Assembly: GCA_944389295.1 (NCBI GenBank)
Contig: CALXLV010000032.1
Span: forward strand, 30,776-94,775
Source: an uncultured Spirochaetaceae bacterium
Lineage (GTDB): Bacteria > Spirochaetota > Spirochaetia > Sphaerochaetales > Sphaerochaetaceae
Reading direction: 5' to 3'
DNA: 64,000 bases
The notes beneath the pieces were generated by a model. The model worked only from the letters and a program-made list of their open reading frames with translations. It was not told the DNA's origin and ran no database searches. The translations under genes and the position numbers were made by a program. Below are positions 33,959 to 43,291 of the stretch, in pieces (within the stretch, counting starts at the first letter, position 1; every line of letters begins with the position of its first letter).

Positions 33959-35545
33959 TCACTGACGGACAAGACCCTCAGCCTCAAGCTGTGCAACTCC
34001 TTCGTCATTCCATACCTTTCCGCCGATCTTGTTGAACTGATCGATGAAAGCGGCCCAGTTCTCGGGAGTGAGCTCCTTAGCGCCGGAGAGGAACTCCGCG
34101 AGGCTCTGGTCATAGAATCTCTGGACGTCAGCAGACGGGGTCGGGAGAGTGCTCGATCCGATTGCATTGGTCCACTTCATTCCCTGCATCTCCCTCAGAG
34201 CCTTGAGAGCCGACATCTCCTTTCCAGAAACGGCGCATGTGTATGTCGGATAGCGTGATGTAAGCTCAACGTCGCTGTTGTAGAAGACCATGTTCCTGAG
34301 CTGGGTGTACACCTGTCCCTTGGAACCTGTGAAGGCGTTGTCGCCGAGATCTCCCGCTACAGGGATTCCATTCTCGTCAAGCACATAGTTCACGCCTTCC
34401 TGTCCCCATCCGAGGAGGTAATAGCCCTCGTCTCCGGACATCCACTCAAGAAGCTCGCAGATCTTGTCGAGCTTGCCGGCATCGACTGCCTTCTGGGAAA
34501 CGGCGTAGATTCTGTAGTTCATGTCGTAAGCGCCGATGGCAGCATGTCCTTCAGGTCCAGTGATTGCATCGATTATCTGCCACTCGCCGTCGGGGAAGTT
34601 TTTGTCGAACGGAGCGTAGTTGGCCTCAGCCGCATATGCCGCGTTCTGCTCGTACATCATGCCGAACCTGCCCTGCTTCCATGCCGCGCGGAAATCATCC
34701 TTCTTGTACGAAAGCCAATTGGGATCGATTATGCCCTCATCGCACATCTCCTTGAGGAATACCATGAAGTCATAGAACTCAGGCTTGTAGATGTTCAGAC
34801 CCTGATTAGGCGCATCGAAGCACCAGAGACCCTCAACTCCGAAGGCTCCCATGATCGGCCAGAGGCGCGAACCGGGATAGCCCTTAAGGTTGGCATCCGT
34901 CTCAACGAACGCGCCGTATCCGTAGGTGTCGTCGATTCCGTTGCCGTCGGGATCATCAAATGTGAATGCCCTTGCGACCTCTAGGAACTCTTCTGTGGTT
35001 GTAGGCACTTCAAGTCCGAGATTGTCCAGCCAGTCCTTCCTGACAAGAAGGCCCTCGTTCCTGACGATCATTCCAGGCGATGCGAAACCGTATATGCGGC
35101 CGTCTATCGTGGTGTTCTGCTTCGATGCCTCATCATACTGCTGGGCTGTGCGGACAGGCATCTTATCGAAGCAGTCCGTCACATCGGCGACAAGGCCCTG
35201 ATTGACGAGGTTCACGAGAACCGGGCGGCGAACCTGGAAGAGATCGGGGAGAGCGTTTCCCGCACCTGCCGCCTGCACTTTGACGTCCTGATCGGACTCG
35301 CTTGACGGAAGCATCGTGAGCTTGAGATCGATGCCGAGCTCGTTGCGGATTATATCATATCCGACCCAGTCCTCCGGAATCATGCCGGCTTCCGTCATAG
35401 AAGCTCCGAACCAGAGATCTATCGTCACCGGATCATCCGGTGTGCCGGCCGCAGTTGCCGCAGCTTCCTTTCCTCCGCCTGCAAAGACGGGAAGGGCCAC
35501 GAGAGCGATCATGAGAAGAGCGATTGCACGCTGATACTTCTTCAT
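33959..35545 (-). CDS. Extracellular solute-binding protein (LplA/YtcQ-like)
   Basis: 528 residues from the ATG at 35545 (AAAGGAGG upstream). A signal peptide ends near ALVALPVFAGGG, without a lipobox Cys. The mature part is a long cluster-D-type sugar-binding protein (TIDLWFGASMTEAGM, DGRIYGFASPGM, NEGLLVRKDWLDNLGLEVP, FDDPDGNGIDDTYGYG with a possible Ca-binding loop). It likely delivers rhamnogalacturonan or pectin oligomers to the two downstream permeases. No ATPase is encoded nearby; a shared MsmK-like ATPase is expected elsewhere. Confidence 0.9.
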   Translation of the reverse strand: MKKYQRAIALLMIALVALPVFAGGGKEAAATAAGTPDDPVTIDLWFGASMTEAGMIPEDWVGYDIIRNELGIDLKLTMLPSSESDQDVKVQAAGAGNALPDLFQVRRPVLVNLVNQGLVADVTDCFDKMPVRTAQQYDEASKQNTTIDGRIYGFASPGMIVRNEGLLVRKDWLDNLGLEVPTTTEEFLEVARAFTFDDPDGNGIDDTYGYGAFVETDANLKGYPGSRLWPIMGAFGVEGLWCFDAPNQGLNIYKPEFYDFMVFLKEMCDEGIIDPNWLSYKKDDFRAAWKQGRFGMMYEQNAAYAAEANYAPFDKNFPDGEWQIIDAITGPEGHAAIGAYDMNYRIYAVSQKAVDAGKLDKICELLEWMSGDEGYYLLGWGQEGVNYVLDENGIPVAGDLGDNAFTGSKGQVYTQLRNMVFYNSDVELTSRYPTYTCAVSGKEMSALKALREMQGMKWTNAIGSSTLPTPSADVQRFYDQSLAEFLSGAKELTPENWAAFIDQFNKIGGKVWNDEGVAQLEAEGLVRQ

Positions 35546-35570
35546 CCATTTCCTCCTTTCTATGCCGGGC

Positions 35571-36491
35571 TCAGCCCTTGACCGAGCCGAGAAGCGTACC
35601 TTTGGTAAAGTATTTCTGTATGAACGGATACGCAATTACCATCGGTATCGCGCTCATGAATACTGATGCTGCCTTGATGGCGTTTATCGGGGCGTTGGCG
35701 AACGCCGCCACGTCGAGGTTCTCATTCATTCCCGAACCGATGAGGATGTTTCTCAGGAGTATCGGGAGAGGATTGAGATAGCTGTCGTTGAGATAGAGCA
35801 TCGCGTTGAAGAAGTCGTTCCAGAACGAGACGCCGTAGTAAAGTCCTATCGTCATTACGATTGCCTTCGAGAGCGGGAGTACTATGCGGAAGAGAACCTG
35901 AAGCTCCGTGCATCCGTCTATCCTCGCCGACTCCTTGAGCTCATTTGGAATTCCCACGAAGAACTGCCTCATTATTATGCAGTTGTATGTGGAGATCGCT
36001 CCCGGAAGGAATACCGCCGGAAGGTGGTTTATGAGTCCGATGTCCTTTACAAGGAGGTATGCCGGAATCATGCCGACGTTGAATACATACGGTATTATGA
36101 CGATCATGTTGATGATCTTCCTGCCCGGAAGCGACTGCACAGAGAGCACATAGGCCATCGGGATCGTCAGGAAGAGCGCACAGACAACGCCTCCGATCAG
36201 TATCTTGAAGCTGTTGATGAACGCCATTAAGAAGCCGTCGTTGCCGAGAAGCGACTCATACGCGGCAGTTGACCACTTCCACGGCGGCAGGAACATTCCG
36301 TCCAGGTTCGAGCCCAGGAAGTCGACCGGGCGGAACGAGAGCGTTATCGTTGACCAGAGCGGCAGGATGATGGCTATGAGTATCACCACCATGAAGATGT
36401 TCACTATAACATTGAAAGCATGATCCGCAGCTGTGAGCTTCACTTTCCTGTTCTGCATCTGCGGCTTGAGATGCTGCTGTTTTCTGCTCAT
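35571..36491 (-). CDS. Sugar ABC transporter permease (LplC/YtcP-like)
   Basis: 306 residues, six membrane helices. The EAA coupling motif is ELKESARIDGCTELQVLFRIVLPLSKAI. A C-terminal IPMVIAYPFIQKYFTKGTLLGSVKG matches the LplC family end. It pairs with the next permease. Ten bases separate it from that upstream gene. Confidence 0.92.
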   Translation of the reverse strand: MSRKQQHLKPQMQNRKVKLTAADHAFNVIVNIFMVVILIAIILPLWSTITLSFRPVDFLGSNLDGMFLPPWKWSTAAYESLLGNDGFLMAFINSFKILIGGVVCALFLTIPMAYVLSVQSLPGRKIINMIVIIPYVFNVGMIPAYLLVKDIGLINHLPAVFLPGAISTYNCIIMRQFFVGIPNELKESARIDGCTELQVLFRIVLPLSKAIVMTIGLYYGVSFWNDFFNAMLYLNDSYLNPLPILLRNILIGSGMNENLDVAAFANAPINAIKAASVFMSAIPMVIAYPFIQKYFTKGTLLGSVKG

Positions 36492-36501
36492 ACCACCCTC
36501 C

Positions 36502-37476
36502 TCAGAACAGCGAGCTGTCCGTAACCTTCCTGGAGATCCAGTTGGCGAACAGGACGAGTATCATGCCGAAGACTCCCTTGAAGAGACCGACGGCAGTGGC
36601 GAGACTGAACTTGAAGTCCAGAAGGCCCTGACGGTAGACCCATGTGTCGATGATGTCCGCGACACCGTAGACCTGCGGCGAATAGAGCATGAATATCTGG
36701 TTGAAGCCCGCATCGAGGATGGTTCCGAGCTTTAGGATGAGAACCGTCACGATGACCGGAGCGATCGCCGGAAGCGTTATGTACTTCACCCTCTGCCAGC
36801 TGTTCGCACCCTCTACCATCGCGGCCTCGAAGAGGGAAACGTCTATTCCCATCAAAGCTGCGATGAAGATGATCGCCGACCATCCCATCTCCTTCCATGC
36901 ATCGGAGATGAGGACGACCCACGGGAACGTCGATGTGTTGGAGAGGAAATCCACAGGAGTTCCTCCGAACATCTTCACTATGTCGTTGAAAACACCATCT
37001 CCGGGGGCCAGCAGCGTGAGGAGTATTCCGTACATGATGACCCATGAGAGGAAGTGAGGAAGGTATGCGAGCGTCTGCACGACCTTCCGCAGCACAGGAC
37101 GGGTGCACTCATATATCGCTATGGCGAGTATGATCGAGAGCGGAAGCGATATCAGCAGCTTCCCGACCGAGTACATCACGGTGTTCCTCAGCAGCGACCA
37201 GAAGTAGAAGGAGTTGAAGAACTCCATGAAATTGTCGAATCCCACCCACGGTGAGCCGGAAACTCCCGCAACGGCGCGAAAATTCTTGAACGCTATCTGA
37301 GCATTCCATATCGGGATGTACTTGAAGATTATGTAGTAGATCAGGGGAAGAAGAACAAGAAGATAAACAGAGCGGTGCCTGACCACTTCCCTGTAGAGCC
37401 TGCCGTGTCTGCGCTCGCCGGTACCGTCCGACAGACGGACAGCGGCATCAGACGATCCGTTTTTTCCTTTTCTCAT
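36502..37476 (-). CDS. Sugar ABC transporter permease (LplB/YteP-like)
   Basis: 324 residues with an N-terminal charged tail, then six helices (LVLLPLIYYIIFKYIPIWN) and the EAA loop SLFEAAMVEGANSWQRVKYITLPAIAPV. It is the first gene of the operon permease-permease-binding protein-GH105, with GAGGTAGACT before the ATG. The AraC-type regulator ends 92 bases upstream on the same strand. Confidence 0.92.
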   Translation of the reverse strand: MRKGKNGSSDAAVRLSDGTGERRHGRLYREVVRHRSVYLLVLLPLIYYIIFKYIPIWNAQIAFKNFRAVAGVSGSPWVGFDNFMEFFNSFYFWSLLRNTVMYSVGKLLISLPLSIILAIAIYECTRPVLRKVVQTLAYLPHFLSWVIMYGILLTLLAPGDGVFNDIVKMFGGTPVDFLSNTSTFPWVVLISDAWKEMGWSAIIFIAALMGIDVSLFEAAMVEGANSWQRVKYITLPAIAPVIVTVLILKLGTILDAGFNQIFMLYSPQVYGVADIIDTWVYRQGLLDFKFSLATAVGLFKGVFGMILVLFANWISRKVTDSSLF

Positions 37477-37568
37477 AGTCTACCTCGTAGTTTCAGTCTA
37501 AGGGCGTATGAAAAGACAATCCAAACCAGCTATTGCACAATTCCGACCTGTAGAATATCAAAAGAGCG

Positions 37569-40500
37569 TCATAAACGCTGTCTGTACTGCCCGGGGCTCA
37601 TTCCCTTTATCCTGCGGAACACGCGGCAGAAATACGCCTGATCATGAAAGCCCGATTCATCAGCGATCTCGCTCATCGATGCGCCTGTTCCGAGAAGGAG
37701 AGAGCACGCAAGCCCCACGCGGCATCTGTTGAGGTAGTCCCACGGAGATACTCCCATCTCTCTGCGGAATATTCTCGTGAGGTAGTCCTCGCTTATATTG
37801 ACGCTCTCCGCGATCTGCCACCGCGTCACCTGCCTTGTCATATGGCGGTTCATATACGCTATTGCCCTCTTCACGAGAGCGCCCGTCAGCGGCGGCAGCG
37901 GACTTTCCCCTCCTGCTATCGCAAGAAGCCGGGCGACAAAGTCCGGAGCATCAAGAAGGGCGCTGTTCACGATGATCACATTGGGCACTCCCGCTATATC
38001 AGCCACATCCGCAGAGGAGAATGCGTCCTTAACAATGAGGACAGGGCACGAAGCAAACCTCCGCGAATGTCTGACGGCGGAGAGCATTCCCTCCGCCTCA
38101 TGCAGAACGATAAGCCGCACCTGCCCCTCTGCTGAGAGCATTTCCTCAACGGGAAGGCCCTCCTCTATCCTGCCGGCACCAGAGAAGATCAAATCAAGCT
38201 GGGGAATTCTCTCCGAAGAGAGTATCAGGACTTCCTCCGCCGCGCTTCTGTCGCACTCCAGCGCCACTGGAAGCGATATCTCCCTGCCGCTGAAGCCGAA
38301 GAGCATAACGGGAAGAGTACGCGCAAAGCGGTGGCCTTTGAGAAGTGAAAAAAGTTCCGTGCCTGACAATCCCTTTCCCCTCCTCCATGCAACGGCAGAC
38401 GGGCGGGGATTCATATGATGCAGAAGATGCGCGAAGCTGCCGGCATCCGCTTTTTCCACAGGAAGCGAAAGGAGCGATGACGGTACGGCATCATCGGAAA
38501 GCCACAGCACGGTACCGTCAGGTACAGTGACCGAAGGATGGCCTGAGAGCACCGGATACGGCAGCCGGAAGAGAGCATCGGAGCCGTCAAAGGCCATATC
38601 GCCGGAGTGAAGCGCGGCAATCTTGGCGGCATAGCGAAGCGCAGAATCCGGCCTTTCCTTTTTGATCTTCCCGTCTCCGGCTATGCGGAATAAAACAGAT
38701 GACGGCGTGAGCGTCACGGTTATATGCGGCTGTGCGGCGCTGACTGCCTCGGAGACAACGAGGAGAAGCTCCGCAGCGAGGTCGGTGTCCATCTCCACAG
38801 ACGGAAGCTCGCCTGAGCATTCCACATCCGCACCCTCATTTTCCAGCTTTGATACAAGCTCGGAAAGCGGCACGAGCGCCTTGTCCATATCCAGCTCCCC
38901 GAACTCTGCAAGCGAGAGCGAGAGCATGTGCTCTGCCTTCGTGACAGCCTCCGCCATCTCCTTTCTCGGGAACCTGCCGCCGCCTGAAAGTATTCTGTGC
39001 ATCTCAGAGAGGGGCCCTCTCAGCGCTTCTGAGACACCAGCATAGAACTCTCCGGCCTTCCTCTCCCCCTCCTCGGCAGCCTCCGCGGCCTTTTCGGCGA
39101 TATCGAGAAGGCTGATGCCTTTCAGCGCGGAGGAAACGGAGGCCCTTATGTCCTCAAGCACATGAGCCTCGCACCATGAGGTGCCTATCACGATATATCC
39201 AAGTTCCTGACTGTCATAGAAGAGAGGTTCCACGACGAATGTACCCTTCTCTGTGACATATGAGAAACTCTCGGGAAGGAGTTCCCTGCGCGGGAATGTG
39301 ACGCTCTCAGAGAATATCTTTCCTCCAGAGAAGCCTCCAAGCATCTCCGAATAGCTGAAATCTCGGTAAAGGACTATAACGGAGGAAGTGATGCCTAGAG
39401 ACGGGAAGAGAGAGTACATCAGGGAGGGAATGACAGAGTGCGAACGCGCTGCGAGAAGCCCTGTCTTGAATGAGTCCAGCACACGCGTCTCGTTCCCTAT
39501 CTTCTCCCTCTCCCTGGCGTAAAGCCTCTTCTCCTCATGGAGTATCCTTGAGATCAGGAAATCCCGCTTCTCCGCAGGGGCCTCATGCAAGAGGAGCATC
39601 TCAGCCCACTTCATCGCCTCCATGATGACCTCAGCCTCTCCATGAGCATCAAAATATGCGGATGCAGACTCTATCACATCCGCCTCATCCATCCCCTCTC
39701 CATAGAGAAAACGGAGCATCGCGGCTGCATGTGAAAAGAGTTTGCCATCGTCCGTCCTCGATCTCAGCCATCTCAGGAAGCTCTCTCTGTCCTTTATCTC
39801 CTCCCGTGCCCTGTCAGCACCGCCGAAGCTGTCGCGGCAGCCGCAGGAGCTCCTGACGACGAGCGGCGCAGGGAGGATTATATCGGAGAAAAGCGCCCCT
39901 CCCTCATCCTCCATCGCCCTTACAAGAGAGTAGGATGCCTCGAGAAGCCTCTGTATGGGCATGCGTACGGTAGTCAGCCCCACATCGAGGAGATGATTCT
40001 CCTCGTTGTCATTGAATGCTGCGATGCCCACGGTTCCCGGAACCGATATTCCGTGGCTGCGGAGCACTGTGTCAGCCCCGAGGATCAAAAGGTCGGAAGC
40101 GGCGACTATGCAGTCGTAAGACTCTCCCGGAACAAGCCCTCTCCTCATGAGCTCATTCATCGCTTCCTCGCCTTCCGACCATGGACGCGGAGAGGAGACA
40201 AGTCCGGCATCGAATGGGAGAAGGCTGTCAGAGAGCGCATCGAGATATGCCTGATACCTTGCCTCGGCGCTGCCGTGGTTCTCAGGACCGCGGAGGAACG
40301 CGATGCGCCTTGCCCCATGTCTCTTTATGAAATGCATCACAGCGGCGTACATCCCGCTGTAGGCATCGAAGTCAACGGAGGGGATACCGGGGACAGCCAT
40401 GCACATCGAGACGACGGGAAGATGTTCTGAAAGCCCTTTCACGAAGCCTGAAATGCTTTCGGTGTCCTCCGCTCCGGTCAGCGATGATGACCACACGATC

Positions 40501-40706
40501 GCACCATCAAGCGACGAGCGGTCAACAAGATCATAGATACTGTTGCGGAGGTACTCGCTTCCTCCTGGATACCCGATCCTGCCGCCGGGAAAGAGCAGAA
40601 GGGCCTCGTCGGGATGCTCTTCGGAGAGCATGGAGGCAAGACGCCACATGGCTCTGCTGGCCCCCTGATATATATTGGCAAGAACAAGACCGGTCCTCTT
40701 TCCCAT
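37569..40706 (-). CDS. Hybrid AraC-family regulator with LacI-like sensor and kinase-like middle
   Basis: 1045 residues from the ATG at 40706. Residues 1 to about 310 are a LacI/periplasmic-binding-type sensor (GLVLANIYQGASRAMW, VSMCMAVPGIPSV, GIAAFNDNEENHLLDVGLTTVRMP). The middle has a long linker, a helical segment resembling a histidine-kinase dimerisation region (LRGPLSEMHRIL, without a phospho-His in the usual HE context), a weak ATPase-like region and receiver-like stretches. The last 100 residues are two AraC helix-turn-helices (WQIAESVNISEDYLTRIFRR, MSEIADESGFHDQAYFCRVF). It probably senses a pectin-derived sugar directly and activates the Lpl operon and/or the divergent SBF-uxa operon. 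TAGAAT lies seven bases before the ATG. Confidence 0.85.
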   Translation of the reverse strand: MGKRTGLVLANIYQGASRAMWRLASMLSEEHPDEALLLFPGGRIGYPGGSEYLRNSIYDLVDRSSLDGAIVWSSSLTGAEDTESISGFVKGLSEHLPVVSMCMAVPGIPSVDFDAYSGMYAAVMHFIKRHGARRIAFLRGPENHGSAEARYQAYLDALSDSLLPFDAGLVSSPRPWSEGEEAMNELMRRGLVPGESYDCIVAASDLLILGADTVLRSHGISVPGTVGIAAFNDNEENHLLDVGLTTVRMPIQRLLEASYSLVRAMEDEGGALFSDIILPAPLVVRSSCGCRDSFGGADRAREEIKDRESFLRWLRSRTDDGKLFSHAAAMLRFLYGEGMDEADVIESASAYFDAHGEAEVIMEAMKWAEMLLLHEAPAEKRDFLISRILHEEKRLYAREREKIGNETRVLDSFKTGLLAARSHSVIPSLMYSLFPSLGITSSVIVLYRDFSYSEMLGGFSGGKIFSESVTFPRRELLPESFSYVTEKGTFVVEPLFYDSQELGYIVIGTSWCEAHVLEDIRASVSSALKGISLLDIAEKAAEAAEEGERKAGEFYAGVSEALRGPLSEMHRILSGGGRFPRKEMAEAVTKAEHMLSLSLAEFGELDMDKALVPLSELVSKLENEGADVECSGELPSVEMDTDLAAELLLVVSEAVSAAQPHITVTLTPSSVLFRIAGDGKIKKERPDSALRYAAKIAALHSGDMAFDGSDALFRLPYPVLSGHPSVTVPDGTVLWLSDDAVPSSLLSLPVEKADAGSFAHLLHHMNPRPSAVAWRRGKGLSGTELFSLLKGHRFARTLPVMLFGFSGREISLPVALECDRSAAEEVLILSSERIPQLDLIFSGAGRIEEGLPVEEMLSAEGQVRLIVLHEAEGMLSAVRHSRRFASCPVLIVKDAFSSADVADIAGVPNVIIVNSALLDAPDFVARLLAIAGGESPLPPLTGALVKRAIAYMNRHMTRQVTRWQIAESVNISEDYLTRIFRREMGVSPWDYLNRCRVGLACSLLLGTGASMSEIADESGFHDQAYFCRVFRRIKGMSPGQYRQRL

Positions 40707-40768
40707 AGAAAGGATTCTACCACAACGGCAAATGATGCGGTGAAAAGGGAGAGAGGCGGTCAATCCGT

Positions 40769-40796
40769 TTGACATATCCGCAATTACGGGTAAACT
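40769..40796 (+). promoter_or_regulatory. Sigma-70 promoter of the SBF-uxaBAC operon, leaderless geometry
   Basis: TTGACA (40769-40774), 16 bases, TAAACT (40791-40796), six bases, then ATG at 40803. No Shine-Dalgarno sequence. The 96-base gap is shared with the divergent AraC-type regulator. Confidence 0.65.
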
Positions 40797-40802
40797 GAAA
40801 CC

Positions 40803-41804
40803 ATGTTCCGATTTTCAAGTGCGGAAAAACAGCTCAGGAATATCAACAGCCTGATAGAACGCTTCATGCCGGTTCTCACTCCGCTTGGAGTCCTTCTCGG
40901 GCTGCTGTTCTACGGTGTTTTCATGCCGTTCAAAGAGACTGTCACATGGCTCTTCGCCTTCCTCACGCTTGTCAACGGAATGGGAGTCTCCGTAAAGGAC
41001 TTTGGCAGCATAATAAGGCATCCGCGCCCGGTAGCCGTATTCCTTCTCTGCTCATACATACTTCTTCCCGTCTCTGCGACCTTCGTCTCTAAGCTGATCT
41101 TCTCATCAAGTCAGGAGACGATACTGGGATTCGCCCTTCTCTACTCCATTCCGACAGCAGTGGTCGCCTGCATATGGTCGGGCATCTACGGAGGAAACGG
41201 TGCCCTCTCGCTGACTGTTCTCGTCATAGGCACGCTGCTTGCGCCGATTGCGACGCCTCTTTCCGTCAGGCTGCTTGCGGCATCAGAGATAACAATAGAC
41301 ACAAAGGGAATGATGATATCGCTGCTGATGATGGTCGTCATTCCGTCATTGATAGGCATAGCGCTGAATTTCATCACAAAAGGAAGATGCACGGATCACG
41401 CGGTTCCATGCCTGAAACCGTTCACGAAGCTGGCGCTCCTTCTTGTGATAACGGTAAACACAAGCCAGGTCGCTGAGGAGCTTATCTCGTCGGCATCGCC
41501 GGCATACATCCCAGATTTCGCTGCGGCCTTCATCTTCACGGTGCTCGGCTTCATCATTGCCCGTCTCGTCTCCCGCCTCTTCTCCCTCAACAGGGAGGAT
41601 ACAGTGTCGGTGACCTTCGCTTCGGGAATGAGGAACATCTCGGCGGCAATGGTAATAGCTATCAGCTTCTTCCCGCCGCAGTCTGTGCTCCCCGTGATAT
41701 CAGGCATAGTCCTGCAGCAGTCGGCTGTGGCAATCGCATCGCATTTCCTCTTTGGCAGAAAGCCGGGAAAGGATAATATGAATACTGTAAAGGAGAGGAC
41801 ATAG
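40803..41804 (+). CDS. SBF/BASS-family (bile acid:Na+ symporter-like) transporter
   Basis: 333 residues, about nine to ten membrane helices. Family-like segments: ALLYSIPTAVVACIWSGIYGGNGALSLTVLVIGTLLAPIATP, and a repeat-type RNISAAMVIAISFFPP. It is the first gene ahead of uxaB-uxaA-uxaC with a one-base gap to uxaB. It may therefore move an organic acid (a uronate, or a product of uronate catabolism) with sodium. The substrate is inferred from context only. Confidence 0.82.
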   Translation: MFRFSSAEKQLRNINSLIERFMPVLTPLGVLLGLLFYGVFMPFKETVTWLFAFLTLVNGMGVSVKDFGSIIRHPRPVAVFLLCSYILLPVSATFVSKLIFSSSQETILGFALLYSIPTAVVACIWSGIYGGNGALSLTVLVIGTLLAPIATPLSVRLLAASEITIDTKGMMISLLMMVVIPSLIGIALNFITKGRCTDHAVPCLKPFTKLALLLVITVNTSQVAEELISSASPAYIPDFAAAFIFTVLGFIIARLVSRLFSLNREDTVSVTFASGMRNISAAMVIAISFFPPQSVLPVISGIVLQQSAVAIASHFLFGRKPGKDNMNTVKERT

Positions 41805-41805
41805 A

Positions 41806-43284
41806 ATGAAGAATGTCTCGGAAATGACGGTCAAGACCGATCGTCCTGTTAAGATCGTACAGTTCGGAGAAGGCAACTTCCTCCGCGCTTTCGTTGACTG
41901 GATCATCGACATACTCAACGAGAAGAGCGATTTCAATGGAAGCGTGATGATGGTTCAGCCTCTTAAGAATGGCATGGGCGAGATGATAAACGCCCAAAAC
42001 GGCATCTATACGACCGTGCTCCGCGGCGTCCAGAACGGCAAGCCCGTCGAGGAGTTCAGGAAGGTCACAAGCGTGAAGGGATGCATCAATCCGTTCACAC
42101 AGTATGACGAGTACATCAAGCTGGCCGAGAACCCCGATCTCAGATTCCTCATCTCCAACACAACGGAAGCGGGAATCTCCTACCATGAGGGCGACAAGCT
42201 GGAGGACAGGCCGCAGGTATCCTACCCCGGAAAGGTCTGCGCTTTCCTTTACCACCGCTACAGGACTTTCGGCGGCGACAAGTCAAAGGGCATCATCGCG
42301 ATTCCCTGCGAGCTGATAGACAAGAACGGAGACAACCTCAAGAGGATCGTCCTCCAGTATGCTGAGGAGTGGAAGCTCGAGGAAGGCTTCATCGACTGGC
42401 TCAACACGGCATGCGACTTCTGCAACAGCCTCGTTGACAGGATCGTCCCGGGATATCCGAGAGCTGAGGCTGAGGCGATCTGCAATAAGCTCGGCTATCA
42501 GGACAATCTCCTCGACAGCGCCGAGATCTTCCTTCTCTGGGTCATAGAGTGCCACGGAAAGACGCACGAGGATGAGCTTCCGACAGACAAGGCAGGAGTG
42601 AATGTCATCTGGACGGATGATATGTCCTTCTACCGCACGAGGAAGGTGCGCATCCTCAACGGAACACACACGATGATGGTTCTCGCCGCCTACCAGACCG
42701 GTCTGAACACCGTCGAGGAGTGCATCAAGAGCGATCTGATCTTCCCGTTCGCCAAGAGAGGCCTTTTTGAGGAGATCATCCCGTCGATGGACGGAGACAA
42801 GGAGCAGCTCAGGCAGTATGCAGGAGACGTTCTCGAGAGATTCGCGAATCCCTACATCGTTCATCTCCTTCTCTCGATCTCTCTCAACAGCGTATCCAAG
42901 TTCAAGACAAGGGACCTTCCCTCGCTTCTCGGCTATGTGAAGAAGGAAGGAAAGCTCCCGCCGGTGCTCACATTCTCCCTCGCCTCCCTCATCTCGTTCT
43001 ATGAGGGCACGGAATACGACGGAACAGCGCTCAAGGGAACAAGGAACGGCGAGCACTACGCCATTCAGGACAGCCCCGAGATTCTTGAGAAGTTCAGAAA
43101 GCTCTACTCGGCATCGTACGCGGACGTGAAGGAGAAGGCTTCTGTGATCGCGCATGAAGTTCTCTCCGATGCCTCATGGTGGGGAGAGGATCTCACAGCC
43201 GTCGCAGGCCTGGAGAAGCTGGTCGCAGCGGACCTCGAGAGCATCTGGACAGTCGGCATGACGAAAGCGATTGAGAGCATCTGA
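41806..43284 (+). CDS. uxaB: Tagaturonate reductase (altronate oxidoreductase)
   Basis: 492 residues of the mannitol dehydrogenase/UxaB superfamily. N-terminal NAD site VKIVQFGEGNFLRAFVDWIIDILN. Catalytic region YRTRKVRILNGTHTMMVLAAYQTGL with the conserved Lys/Asn/His set. It reduces tagaturonate to altronate with NADH. It precedes uxaA by seven bases. Order uxaB-uxaA-uxaC gives the isomerase pathway for galacturonate. Confidence 0.93.
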   Translation: MKNVSEMTVKTDRPVKIVQFGEGNFLRAFVDWIIDILNEKSDFNGSVMMVQPLKNGMGEMINAQNGIYTTVLRGVQNGKPVEEFRKVTSVKGCINPFTQYDEYIKLAENPDLRFLISNTTEAGISYHEGDKLEDRPQVSYPGKVCAFLYHRYRTFGGDKSKGIIAIPCELIDKNGDNLKRIVLQYAEEWKLEEGFIDWLNTACDFCNSLVDRIVPGYPRAEAEAICNKLGYQDNLLDSAEIFLLWVIECHGKTHEDELPTDKAGVNVIWTDDMSFYRTRKVRILNGTHTMMVLAAYQTGLNTVEECIKSDLIFPFAKRGLFEEIIPSMDGDKEQLRQYAGDVLERFANPYIVHLLLSISLNSVSKFKTRDLPSLLGYVKKEGKLPPVLTFSLASLISFYEGTEYDGTALKGTRNGEHYAIQDSPEILEKFRKLYSASYADVKEKASVIAHEVLSDASWWGEDLTAVAGLEKLVAADLESIWTVGMTKAIESI

Positions 43285-43291
43285 GGACAAG

